Below are positions 25,701-35,700 of a stretch of 64,000 bases of DNA, in pieces; positions within the stretch are counted from its first letter, which is position 1; each line of letters opens with the position of its first letter. Source of the stretch: Mucilaginibacter tolerans (GTDB taxonomy: Bacteria; Bacteroidota; Bacteroidia; Sphingobacteriales; Sphingobacteriaceae); NCBI RefSeq assembly GCF_030519375.1, contig NZ_JAUMKB010000024.1, positions 1-64,000 on the forward strand, read 5' to 3'. The notes under the pieces are model-generated. The model worked only from the letters and a program-made list of their open reading frames with translations, did no database searches and was not told the DNA's origin. A program made the position numbers and the translations under genes.

Positions 25701-28700
25701 TGGCATAAAGCAGGTATTGGTGGCATTGGCTGTAATAACAGCGGTACTTAAAGGCTGGCTGTACAGGCGCAGGTGTTTTATCGTGGCCAGGTTGTCAGGC
25801 ATTAGGATATTGCCACTGGGATCTGTAGTAATGGAAAATCCCGGACCAATAGTGGTATTGGTATGAGTTACCGTAAGGGCAACCCCGTTCAGGTAGATTT
25901 GTGCCGTTCCGGATGAGCCTAGTGATGATCCCTGGAATACAAAATGCGTAAACGGACGCAATGGCACCATCGCCGAAATGTCCGCACGGTAATGCGTCGA
26001 CCCGGATGCCAGCGTTATGTTGTTGCTTCCGCTGCTAGTCAACGGGTAAACATCTACCCCCAGCTGGGTTCCGCTGATCACTACCTGCATCAGGTATTTA
26101 TTATCAGGCGTTGCCTCAATAAACTGGTTGTTTATGCTGCCGTCATCATACAGCCACATTTCTACCGCGCCTGTTGAGCCGGCCAAAGTGCCGGACAGAG
26201 AAATTAACGCCGCTGTTTTATCAGAATTTGTGGTTGGGCCGGTATAGGTACAGGCCGAAGCATCGTTGTTACGCACCGCTTCTACCCTGGCCACATCTGC
26301 ATCGCTAAGCAAGGTTACGCCTTCAGGCGGTATGGTACGCACCAGGTTATCGGCCTGGTCATAATAATATAAAGTATAGTGATATATCTGCTGCGGAGCA
26401 TTTAGCGTAGCCGCCGCCTTTGCAGCCGAACAGGTGCTGGCATAGCTGGCCCTAAACAATTCCCTTTGCTGGTTGATGTATACAGAATAGTCATTCAGCC
26501 CGTTACCTACAGCTGCCGCCTCCTGCTCAGTGATGCACGAGAACAAATCCACGTTAAATGTTGGTGCTGCTTGATTGCACAGCATCGCAGCAGAGTTTGT
26601 TATAAGGGCCGTTTCATAATCCTGGTACTGGGTATAATATAAGGTCAGTCCCCAGCGCTGGTTCATGAAGGTGGTAAAAATATTCTCGTAATTAGGATCG
26701 CCTGTCGTTAAAGTTCCTGCAAATTGATTAGTGAAATCTGTCTTCGCGGCATCATAATCAGACTTCGCGATACATCCGTGCCCGGTCGGGTCAAGAAATG
26801 GCGGCAGTGTAACGTCGCTTGCCAGGATAAAGCGGCATTGATTGCAGGAGTTTTGCAATACCGTCAAATCATTTGACGTCAAGGTCATGGCGCTGCCATA
26901 GGTTTGACTCAGATAGGCAAATAAAGTCAGCGAAGTACCATGGGCGCTGTTATAGGAATTACAGGCCGATTGGAATTGGGTCAACAGGCTGCAAATATCA
27001 GCGGTACTATTACTGATAGAGCGCGGCCCGGTTTGCATTGCTGGCGAATACGGGTAAGGTGAGCTGATCAGCCATGGATTCAATAAACTAGTAAAGTTCG
27101 ACAGGCCCAATACACCCTTGATAGCATCGCCAAATGAAGTGTAGCCGCTGGCGGTTACCTTGCCCGGTGGCGTGGTGCTGGCGCCGAAAGGATGGTTAAA
27201 GTCTCCACCCATTGAGGCCACTTCAATCAGTTTCGCTTTAAGCGTATTGATAGTCGTTTGGTCATAATTACCCTGCACCAATCCGGCATTAAGAGCAGCT
27301 ATCCAGCTGTCGGCCGCTGAAGTGACAGAAGCCGTTGCCTGCGCACTCATTTGGTTCAGCGCCTGTTGCGGAGTTGTTGCAGCGCTTGATCCGGCATTTG
27401 ATGGTATGGTATAATCAGGGAAGCGCGGTATCTTGGTTAGCAACGCTGCTGAACAGGTAGATGCAGCAGTGTCGTAAACATTGTCAAATACCCAAACATT
27501 CTGATAATTGATGCTTGTACCGGAAGCTGTTTGTATTGTCAGACAGCTGTAGAATGTAGATGTCGTAGTCACCGTCTGGCCTGCTGCATTCTGGCCGGTA
27601 AACGCGGGCGGACTGCCCGCAGTTCCGGAAAGAACTGTCAGCAGGTGTCGGCTTGGATAGGTACCCGACAGGTAAGCATTACTACCTTGGTTGCCGGCAA
27701 CCTGCAGGGTAACCGGACTAGAACAGGTTACACCGGATGCCAGGCTGTTAAAGTTCCATATCTCTTCGATACTACCCTCCCGGTGCCCTAAAGCCATTTG
27801 ACTACTGTTAACGCTATAAACTGTGTACACCACACGGTTATTCCCAATTAGCGCCATATGGCAGTTATCATCTATTGACCATGTGCCCGTATAATTATGC
27901 AGAGGCGATACCACATTAAAGGTATTATCTTGGTTAATGGAGAGCGTACCATTAAAGAATGAGCTGTTGTCAGGTGTGATAGTAGATGTCGACGTTACCG
28001 TATTGCCGGCATCATATGTTTTTTGTACAATCTGGTTATTTGTCCAGGCACTGAATACCAATGGGTTAGCCTGGCATCCTGTGCAAACAACAGAAAGCAC
28101 TACAATGCTCTGTGGCGGTAAATTAGCGGGCAAACAGAAGTTCTGCATAATAGATCCTTGTGGAAATTGCAGTACAGTCTGGTAACTGCCGTCTGCAGTA
28201 CCTACGGTTACCGTTGTTGCCGCTGCAAGTTTGCCGGTGTTGCATGTTACCGTCATTAGCGTAGTGCCGGAATTCGGGGCGGTAATAGTCCCGCTGCCAC
28301 CATCGGCCAGAGTACGGCCCGCCAGTGACTTGTTTGCAGACACAGTTGCAGCTTTGGTATTTGCCGGTTTTCCGCTATTGATCATAGAGGCCCCGGCAAG
28401 GTTGCTACTCGCCAGTTTCCCCTGACCACCTTGTGATTTTACCAGGTTATTTCCTGTCAGGGTTTTACCTGCATTTTTTGCTGCATCAAGGGGGCCGCCA
28501 TCACCAGGGTCTGGTGGTGTTACTACCGGAGGTGTACAGGTTACCGTCGGGGTACCATCAGCTGATGAATAAGTATTGATAGAGAAATCGGTATTTGCAG
28601 GGCAGCTGCTATTGTTTAATATCGTGATTGGCGTCCCGATCTGACATTGATTTGCGCAGGTAGTAGTTGCACGCAATTTGTCATAGTATTTTTGCTTGAG

Positions 28701-31700
28701 GTCAAAATAAAACTCCTTGTACAATGACCATTCACGATCCGGCACACGGCAAGCCGCCGATGGGGTACAGTTATCCCAGTTTGTACCGTTAGGATCATTC
28801 TGTGCATTGGTATTTGCCGCAGGATCGGCGCAATACAGCATGTAATCTATTAATTGAACCAGGTCTTTAGGTGAAGCCGCCGTGTAATTGCCGACATTGC
28901 GGCTGTAGTTTTGCAGATCGTTCTGAAAATCGGTGCTATAGGCTGCCCCGGCACCGCCTGACTTAAAGAATGGGTCGGCCGCTACCAACCAGGCAGCATT
29001 GGTATAGTCATAATGTAGCCCCCCGGATGCACCCTGAATGGTCGGTATCGCAGCGGCAGTTGTCACATTATCCTGCACTTGTTGATCCCATGCCTCGTAA
29101 GTGGCGTTATTTTGGCAAAACTGGAGCTTGCAGGATTCCGGATGGAACGGCAGAAATTTTTCGGCCCAGCTATCTTTCCAATATTGCACGAGTTGCAGCA
29201 ATGTAAAGGCCGAATCATATGGTGATGTTACGGTCCCGTCCGGCAATGTGATTTCCTCGGCAATATAGGCCGAATCGGTCGATGCCTTCACCGGGAATAC
29301 AGTACGCCAGTTATTACTAATAACATTGATTTGAGGCTCTAAGGCAGCTCCGGTAGTATTGTCAAAAAGTGCATATTGTCCACCAGGTGAAACGTCCTGT
29401 AGCATCGCACTCTCATATTGATCGCAGGGTGCTGACGCGCTACTGACGGCGCAGGTTGCCTGCATCGCATCGCAATAAGCTTTTAACTGATCATATTCAT
29501 TGCTGAGCCATGTCTGGAAAGGCACTCCTGCTATACTATTTGCATCCACCCCGAGTGCCAGCAACTTATTGGTGAAAAGTTGTGTAAAACTATCTTTCGT
29601 TCCCAGGGTCTGTTCATTTGTTGAACAATCGCTCAGGCACGATTTAAGGTCCATGCTTTGTATATAAGGGAAGATAAAATCAAAAGATTTTTTCAGGTTA
29701 CCATCCTGTTGTCCCTGTGTTACAAACTGATCAACATAATTTTCCATTACCGTCTTGCTGAAGGCAAGGTCGAAGGTGACATAATACTCACCAATTGCCG
29801 GAAAATTCAGATTGAGCGTACCGGTTTGCTGTCCGGTTGCGTTGCAGTCAGAGGTCGCTGAGCCTACCTGTATAGGTGTCGTCGTTGTATAAATTGATGC
29901 ATTACAATCGTTTCTTACCGTTATCGTAAGGTCATAATAGCAATTGCTGCATAACGGCGCTACACCTCCCGAATAATGGTCAATTAGTTTATCGATGCTA
30001 TAAGACAGCGTTGCGTCGCCTGAAACCGAGGCAAGGTACGTTGTTGTGGCAGTTATTTTGAGAGCTGAACTATTAAATACGAATTTATCCGGATCGAGCA
30101 GATTGGTCGTCTTGTTAACCACTGGTGTTTGTGATGGCAAAGCAGTCATGCCTGAAGGTGCACCGCCAGTTAATGCTGTCGCAATAGTTTTCCCGCTGGC
30201 ATTAAGATAGCTGATGCTGATCTGTCCGTTAGGATCAACCACCATATTTTTCATATAATGGCTGGCAAATCCCACGTCATTCCCAAATAACTGATCGAGT
30301 TCCCATTGTTCAGGTTTGCCATAAAAATATTTTGTCGTATTACTTGGAAAAGAGCTACCAGGCTGAAAAGCCTTACCTATGCCGCCCTGCAATTTTATGC
30401 GCCCTGTATTATCCGCAGTGTAAGAGGTTACAGACAATGGATATCCTTCTGCATCCGGGATATAACTATTGTAAGACTTATCATTTATGAATGCATTTTG
30501 CGCTGAATAATATTTAGATGCTCCTGAATTTGTATTTAAAGGGTCAGGCACCACTTCACATGTTCCACCAGTACCGGTTACATTCGATGCGCTATATGGA
30601 GTATTTGCACTGTTAACATTGTAATTCTGAATGTAGCGCAAATAAGGTGCAACGCCCGAAGATTCTTTAAAAGGTGCAGGCAATATACTCGCTGTCGCCC
30701 TCCCGAATTCATCATATACATTTTCTTGTACAACGGGTACATTATCAGAGTTGTTAATAGTCACCGTCTGCCTTCCGCGCAGTGTACCATCAAAATAACT
30801 GACAACCTCTTTTTTCTTTCCCTCCTCTGCAAAAGCAGCCGAATACTGCCAGTTAAGATTTTGCTGATGCCAATTAATGGACCATATAGCATATTGTCCG
30901 TTGTCCAGTGTATAGTTCCAATCACCAAGCAATCTGATACCATCTGTACTATATTGAACTTGGCGCATCCGCACAAGCACATAATCATCATTATATGGAA
31001 GCGAAAGCAAATAATTCTGCCCGGCTATTGTTACCCGTGTAGCATTGTTCAGGAAAATGTGGTTCAAAGTAGCAGGATCAACCGTACCTGCTGTCCCGGC
31101 AGCCATCTGACGAATAATGTTGATGTTATCATTTCCTGCATCGGCAGTTGTCCACTCAACATCATACTCGGCTCCTGGTACGATCTGCCATGTCAATTGC
31201 AACTGATTTGACGTATTGACCAGACCGGTACTACCGGCAGACAGACCATCAGCCAGTAAAGATTGTTTTGTGCTTGACAATAAACTGGATTTCAGCGATG
31301 GTGATGAAGTTTTTTTTGTAGTTCCTGAACTCGCCGAATTTTTGACCAGTTGCGCGTTTGGTCTGACCTTTACATGTGGATCGAAATGATATGTCCGGTC
31401 AATCACAATCTGGTTCGATAGTAATAAAGCCGCTGGCAGATCATTGCCAAATTCGGGACTATAAATGTTTTCTACGGTCACCTTTACCCAATAGGCTCCG
31501 GTAAAGGTGTAATTATCTACTATTTTATACGTTGCATTTTTTTTAGACGAATAATTAATTTTCAAAGTCGCCTTCTTTACCTCGGGCACCTGCTGTTGAG
31601 GATTGGTCAGATATTCAATTTTTAAATAAACTGTACAGCTAAAATCCTTTTTGATGAACGCCTGGTCTGTTACCCGGAAGGATATCGAGTTCTTGACCGA

Positions 31701-31889
31701 AATATTGGTGATATCACTCCAGTTGAATTTAGAGTTTTTGAATTTCTCGTCCTTCACCAATAAAGTATCGTTTCTTTTTACTTTACCCTTGATGAAATTC
31801 TCATAGGGCTCAATGCCCGCAAAGGCCTTGAGCCAGGAACTGCCTGTTAACAAGGCTGTAAGCAGCAAAAAATATAAAAATCTCTTCAT
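22716..31889 (-). CDS. Giant Rhs/YD-repeat protein with C-terminal AHH nuclease toxin
   Basis: This is a 3057-aa polymorphic toxin. A signal peptide (about 1-25, MKRFLYFLLLTALLTGSSW) starts it. Residues about 30-2100 are a large Ser/Thr/Asn-rich beta region with many paired cysteines. YD repeats follow (YAYNATNQVTTLQSPDG, YNYDADNRITEAW, YTYDAIGNI). The Rhs-associated core lies at about 2720-2800 (YRYGFNGKENDND, then YDPRVGKFLSVDPL and PYQFASNSPI). After the core comes a variable tip ending in an AHH nuclease: AAHHI at about 2966-2970, then GIDINEADNGVFLPKN and HSTIHTNKYYQAINNRL, the conserved pattern of the HNH/endonuclease-VII AHH family. The Rhs shell should encapsulate the toxin. The gene lies 19 bp after the 264-aa gene and overlaps its immunity gene. 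No T9SS sorting domain is visible, so delivery is unclear. Confidence 0.9.
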   Translation of the reverse strand: MKRFLYFLLLTALLTGSSWLKAFAGIEPYENFIKGKVKRNDTLLVKDEKFKNSKFNWSDITNISVKNSISFRVTDQAFIKKDFSCTVYLKIEYLTNPQQQVPEVKKATLKINYSSKKNATYKIVDNYTFTGAYWVKVTVENIYSPEFGNDLPAALLLSNQIVIDRTYHFDPHVKVRPNAQLVKNSASSGTTKKTSSPSLKSSLLSSTKQSLLADGLSAGSTGLVNTSNQLQLTWQIVPGAEYDVEWTTADAGNDNINIIRQMAAGTAGTVDPATLNHIFLNNATRVTIAGQNYLLSLPYNDDYVLVRMRQVQYSTDGIRLLGDWNYTLDNGQYAIWSINWHQQNLNWQYSAAFAEEGKKKEVVSYFDGTLRGRQTVTINNSDNVPVVQENVYDEFGRATASILPAPFKESSGVAPYLRYIQNYNVNSANTPYSASNVTGTGGTCEVVPDPLNTNSGASKYYSAQNAFINDKSYNSYIPDAEGYPLSVTSYTADNTGRIKLQGGIGKAFQPGSSFPSNTTKYFYGKPEQWELDQLFGNDVGFASHYMKNMVVDPNGQISISYLNASGKTIATALTGGAPSGMTALPSQTPVVNKTTNLLDPDKFVFNSSALKITATTTYLASVSGDATLSYSIDKLIDHYSGGVAPLCSNCYYDLTITVRNDCNASIYTTTTPIQVGSATSDCNATGQQTGTLNLNFPAIGEYYVTFDLAFSKTVMENYVDQFVTQGQQDGNLKKSFDFIFPYIQSMDLKSCLSDCSTNEQTLGTKDSFTQLFTNKLLALGVDANSIAGVPFQTWLSNEYDQLKAYCDAMQATCAVSSASAPCDQYESAMLQDVSPGGQYALFDNTTGAALEPQINVISNNWRTVFPVKASTDSAYIAEEITLPDGTVTSPYDSAFTLLQLVQYWKDSWAEKFLPFHPESCKLQFCQNNATYEAWDQQVQDNVTTAAAIPTIQGASGGLHYDYTNAAWLVAADPFFKSGGAGAAYSTDFQNDLQNYSRNVGNYTAASPKDLVQLIDYMLYCADPAANTNAQNDPNGTNWDNCTPSAACRVPDREWSLYKEFYFDLKQKYYDKLRATTTCANQCQIGTPITILNNSSCPANTDFSINTYSSADGTPTVTCTPPVVTPPDPGDGGPLDAAKNAGKTLTGNNLVKSQGGQGKLASSNLAGASMINSGKPANTKAATVSANKSLAGRTLADGGSGTITAPNSGTTLMTVTCNTGKLAAATTVTVGTADGSYQTVLQFPQGSIMQNFCLPANLPPQSIVVLSVVCTGCQANPLVFSAWTNNQIVQKTYDAGNTVTSTSTITPDNSSFFNGTLSINQDNTFNVVSPLHNYTGTWSIDDNCHMALIGNNRVVYTVYSVNSSQMALGHREGSIEEIWNFNSLASGVTCSSPVTLQVAGNQGSNAYLSGTYPSRHLLTVLSGTAGSPPAFTGQNAAGQTVTTTSTFYSCLTIQTASGTSINYQNVWVFDNVYDTAASTCSAALLTKIPRFPDYTIPSNAGSSAATTPQQALNQMSAQATASVTSAADSWIAALNAGLVQGNYDQTTINTLKAKLIEVASMGGDFNHPFGASTTPPGKVTASGYTSFGDAIKGVLGLSNFTSLLNPWLISSPYPYSPAMQTGPRSISNSTADICSLLTQFQSACNSYNSAHGTSLTLFAYLSQTYGSAMTLTSNDLTVLQNSCNQCRFILASDVTLPPFLDPTGHGCIAKSDYDAAKTDFTNQFAGTLTTGDPNYENIFTTFMNQRWGLTLYYTQYQDYETALITNSAAMLCNQAAPTFNVDLFSCITEQEAAAVGNGLNDYSVYINQQRELFRASYASTCSAAKAAATLNAPQQIYHYTLYYYDQADNLVRTIPPEGVTLLSDADVARVEAVRNNDASACTYTGPTTNSDKTAALISLSGTLAGSTGAVEMWLYDDGSINNQFIEATPDNKYLMQVVISGTQLGVDVYPLTSSGSNNITLASGSTHYRADISAMVPLRPFTHFVFQGSSLGSSGTAQIYLNGVALTVTHTNTTIGPGFSITTDPSGNILMPDNLATIKHLRLYSQPLSTAVITANATNTCFMPANTPDIGWFRFNVPVAGGPTTIADNSTNETQLINVYPVHGLQTNYAYNATNQVTTLQSPDGGTNRFWYDLMSRLNISQNDRQLASQNYSYTTYDILGRAIEVGEKNQQAVNLGVPDYLADATITSFNATGTNSQVTHTYYDAAAPATNGIQSITTQNNLHKRVAATTYQNTGTGVVKQATYYDYDIDGNVKTLYQQISGLGLKQINYEYDLISGKVNFVGYQTGQADQFYYQYNYDADNRITEAWSSPVANVVSYGVGSTLDQTQKRMDASYQYYLHGPLARMELGDINAKVQGVDYAYTLQGWLKGVNSTVTGSTTDMGTDGTNNIGQDAYGYGLYYYANDYKPINTAKQPFETGVPTISTFKPLYNSNISAVSMNIPQLGSQFYYHTYQYDQLNRIASTAEYTATGAGLSSLAATQNYKESFTLDGNGNILSSVRNGNTSNGKPLTMDNLTYNYNRDANGKLINNMLNSVNDSATPSTGYVGDMRNQSTNNYTYDAIGNITADVQAGVSNINWSVYGKIQSQTNAQGTIFYTYDPAQYRVAKTSGGVTTYYVRDAQGHTLAVYDNKNSQINWREQHLYGSNRIGMWMPNMNLADNNATAIWSTLGLKQYELNNYLGNVMVTLTDKRIAHSTDGTTIDYYQPDVITAQEYYAFGSLMPDLTYAANNSYRYGFNGKENDNDVKGTGNEQDYGMRIYDPRVGKFLSVDPLSAKYPELTPYQFASNSPIWLIDIDGNEGGIPIDYSTGSKGYNAFQPLSAAGVDQAFKQTTKQSLSKSVVTESGELVMEEEAERRGGSIILGTLGKAFGLTAYLVFSSNNTGIDTKPPYQRITTKPEQLSAFEIHQIKERLSRGAGTPQDLLYAPYLKERYPNSKFSQLVGKDPSSSVLAFNLIAAGFIRPDNTAAHHIVAGEAKGAALARMILKREGIDINEADNGVFLPKNSKYENLPIMTHSTIHTNKYYQAINNRLLNAKPGTVRQELHKIKQEILNGTFPK

Positions 31890-31908
31890 TGGGTTCAGGT
31901 TTGTGATA

Positions 31909-32703
31909 TTACAGTAGTATCAATTCGTAGTTCGCGTATTTATTTTTCAGATGCCGATTTCCATCGGTTGCCGTAATTACATCATGCAGGCGAGGATAAT
32001 GACCAAGGTGACTGTTGTCTTCTATCCCTTTTATCGAGACAGAAATTACCCGGTCTTTTTCCTTATTTAGCGGATCAGCAATATCGCTGAAGCGGGTATA
32101 TAACTTCTGCAGCTTGCCTGAGATGGTATCATAAGTCATTGACAGTTCTTTACATGTGATATGAGTATTATTTAATAGAGATATTTTCTTACCTCCCCCT
32201 TCGTTAGCGCCTACCAGGTCATAATCTTCATATCTAAGGTTCTTTTCGATAGTTGCCAGGTTAGTCACGGGTGATTGAACAACCATATCATTATGAGAAA
32301 GGACAATCTTATTCTGTTCATGCTGAATGAACAGATTTACCCCGTCCTCATGTATCGTTTCAGTATTTCCCATACGATAATAAAAATCCTTCCCAGACCT
32401 GCTAAACAAGAATTCCAGATTATGTACAGATGCGGTGGTGTCTCCGCCATCGTCCACGTTAATAATACCGGAATAGGTGCATTGCTGCTTATTAAAATCG
32501 AGCTGAGCAGCCAGTTGTTCTAGCTGTCTAAGCAATGCAGGATCGTAATTATGTTCTTTTTTCTTTCCATCCGTTACCTGGTGTCTCATTGTCTGCAGGG
32601 GCTGTTGTAAATGACGATAGGTCATTGCCCAGGTGAACAAAGCACCAGTAGAAATAACGATTATCAGTATCAGCTTTTTAATATTCTTATTCATCATTTT
32701 CAT
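31909..32703 (-). CDS. Membrane-anchored periplasmic protein of unknown function
   Basis: This 264-aa protein lies between the two giant genes. One N-terminal hydrophobic helix (about 10-28, LILIIVISTGALFTWAM) lacks an obvious cleavage site, so it may stay as an inner-membrane anchor. The rest is predicted alpha/beta with alternating strands (FLFSRSGKDFYYRMGNTETI, then HEDGVNLFIQHEQNKIVLSH), a layout reminiscent of LolA/LppX-like lipoprotein-carrier folds; that is a weak structural guess. The alternative start is Met4. It lies 11 bp after the 2408-aa gene and 19 bp before the Rhs gene, so it is probably a dedicated assembly or transit factor for them. Confidence 0.7.
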   Translation of the reverse strand: MKMMNKNIKKLILIIVISTGALFTWAMTYRHLQQPLQTMRHQVTDGKKKEHNYDPALLRQLEQLAAQLDFNKQQCTYSGIINVDDGGDTTASVHNLEFLFSRSGKDFYYRMGNTETIHEDGVNLFIQHEQNKIVLSHNDMVVQSPVTNLATIEKNLRYEDYDLVGANEGGGKKISLLNNTHITCKELSMTYDTISGKLQKLYTRFSDIADPLNKEKDRVISVSIKGIEDNSHLGHYPRLHDVITATDGNRHLKNKYANYELILL

Positions 32704-32714
32704 AGCATATTGTA

Positions 32715-35700
32715 TTAGGGCTGTCTTTTATAAGATGAGCGACTTTCTTTCAGGGTCATCACACCACGTTCGGTCTCTTTCTTCACACGTATGAGTAACC
32801 CCTCATCATCATACTCATAAAAAGTTGCGAAACCGTTCTCATCTAATTCTGCCATCAGACGCATGTTCCTGTCATCGTATACATAAGATTTCATCTGGGC
32901 ATCCACCGGATGTATCCTGATGTCGTCAATATAGATCTGCGAAGAAGAACCAGAACCTGGCGTCAATGAAATTGCATAGGCGCTTCCTGCTGGTATGCTG
33001 GTTAGATCGATTGTACCTTCCAGCAGCTTCCAGTCTTCAACCAGTGCCTTACAGGTCAATGTTATCTGTGGCACAGAAGTTGGCGAATATTGGTCGTCTA
33101 CAGGAATGGTTGGCGGTATGCCTGCGTTCAACTGCAGATAAACATTTTTATCGCTCGGGTGGCCATCTTTCACCCATACATCAATAATATATTTTTTGCC
33201 GGGCTGCGGTTCGAAGCCGTTCGGGTAAAGGCCCGCATCTGCGCTGGTTGTTTTAGTATTATATTCGCCGTATTGATTAATACTCAGCAAGTTGTTTGTA
33301 CTCAGTAATTGACTATGCGCTTTGGTAGTCAGTGTCAGTCCATTCGTTGGCAGGGCCACGCTATATCTGCCGGAATGTGACTCGGTAGTGACCACCGCTG
33401 AGCTAATACTATTTGTATTTGTTACTTTAAACTCGTTTGAACGTAAAGTATTAAAACCTGTACCCGGAGAAAAGCGGGTATCTTCAAAAGCTGTATTATA
33501 AATTTCCCGGCTCATGGCGTTTGATGCTACAGCAATTGGTAGTTCACCATTGAAGCCAAAGGCGGCCGCACTAAATCTTCCTAATGCATCTTTATTTTCA
33601 ATTTGCTGTCCATAACGGTCGTAACCTGTTATCGTGTTAGCAGTTACCCAGCGTGCACGGTTACCCAGGTTGTCGGTCTGCCACGCATATTGTGGTGGAG
33701 GGGCAGGGATACCAATCAGACTGGTTGTGCTGAATACCGGTGTTCCGCTTCCATCTGCACTGGTATAGATTTCCATGCCTATGGCGCCAGGAAAACTGCT
33801 GTTGTTATTAGTCGCCTGCAGGGTAAGGTGGTGGGTGCCAGCCGTTAGTGTCATCGGATACCAGCACCATAGTGTATTTGGCCGCTGTGGCAAAGTAGTG
33901 CCATCTATGGAATAAACGAAATTATCATCGCCTGAATAACCGAAATAGTACTCCCCTGCTCCGGATGTGAATGTCCCGACTGCTGTCACCTGATGGCCCA
34001 ATTGCTGTGTCGTGACCGGCACAGGCCATATACCCGATCTATCTAAAGCACCTTGCATTCTGCTTACCAGGGAGCCACTTGTTAAAACCTGATCCTGTGC
34101 GCCTGGTATGTCGCCCCCAAAAGAATACACGCCACTGCTGCCACGCGATGACAGTGGCACTGCCTGTCCGAAGGTAACCGTATTGACCGGCACGGTTGAG
34201 GGTATCACGTCATAATACCAATATGAAGAGAAGTTATTGATATAGCCTGCATTTCTTACATCTACACCTTTCACAGACGGATCGGTATTATAGTGCCGGC
34301 TCTGCTGGAAAACATTACTTGCTATCTCGCGCCAATTACCAAGGAATCCTCTGACATATGGATTGATATGGTAACGGTAATCGTAGGTATGAATATCATT
34401 CAGGTTAGCAAGGTTCCCGGTAGAGAATACTAGCTGGCTTCGATCGATAAAACCATCTGTTGATGACGTTGGTGTTGTAGAACCAAAGACCATCAGGGTA
34501 ATATATTGAAGACCACTGCCACTATTTGGCTCGACTAAAGAAATCTGGTGTGAGCCGGCAGTCAGCTGCACTTCAGACACGCCATAATATGTATTTGTCG
34601 GTCGTTGCAGCGTAGTGCTATTATCAATGGTATACTGGTAGCTGCCTGCACCGGAATATACGAAATAATACCAACCGGTATAAGGCGCATAGATGGTATG
34701 ATTGATTGTTACCTGCGGGTTTGATAACTGGCCTGATGCCGTTGTCGGCCATATGGCTGCACCGTACAGGCCTGCTTTACCGAAGCTCACTTCGTCAGTC
34801 TGATTGTCGTTACAAGGGAAGAAGCAGGAATTAGGAAAATAATTCACGGCAGCTATGAAATGAACCCCTCCAACAGATACACTTTGATAGGTCGAGGCTG
34901 CACCGTTCGGTATTGCGGTATAATCCTGCGGCTGTCCGCTCTGATCCATTCCCCAGCTTTCGTTAAATGCTGTCATCGACGCATTGATCACCTTAAGGCT
35001 GGTTTGGTCAGCATTCGACGCTATCTGAAGCTTGTTGTTTACTATCGGATTGTTAAGGCTGACGATGTGCTCGGTGCTGGCATCAAGTATATTCCGGTAG
35101 CCTGAACGTGACAGTTTCACTGTTATACCAGTACCAGCAGATAAGTCAACATAACCGCCTTTGATGTCAATCAGTTTTTTGGTAGGCGAACTTTCAGTCG
35201 ACGGAGATGTCGCCTGGTCTTCAATTACCCAATATTTCGTTACACCTGCAATATTAACAAGTTCGTCACCTGCTTTAAGATAATTCCAATAGGCGCTGTT
35301 TATAACACCGTTGGCATCCGTTGTAAAATTTTTCAGGAGCATATTGGCGTTCTGGTATGCTGCACCCATGCCTTTATACACCCAATATGCAGGCAGGTTT
35401 GTTGTATATATTGAATTATTTGTATCGTTTCGTTGAGGATTATTAAATTCTGTTTGTGTCCGTGTCACAACAGGGTTTCCGGTGACGCCATCGTATGCCA
35501 GGTCTTCTGTAGCGATCACCGAGCCGTTTTGCCTCTTGATCACTTTCTTGACAATACCGTAATACTGGCTAACTTTTACCGCGCAAGCAGAACGAAACAA
35601 TTTATAATCAGAATCGTCATAACTTGGTTTCACAAAGAATGGGAAGCTAAACCACCCGAGGCCTACCATATCATATCCCGCCTGCAACGAGATCCCCGAG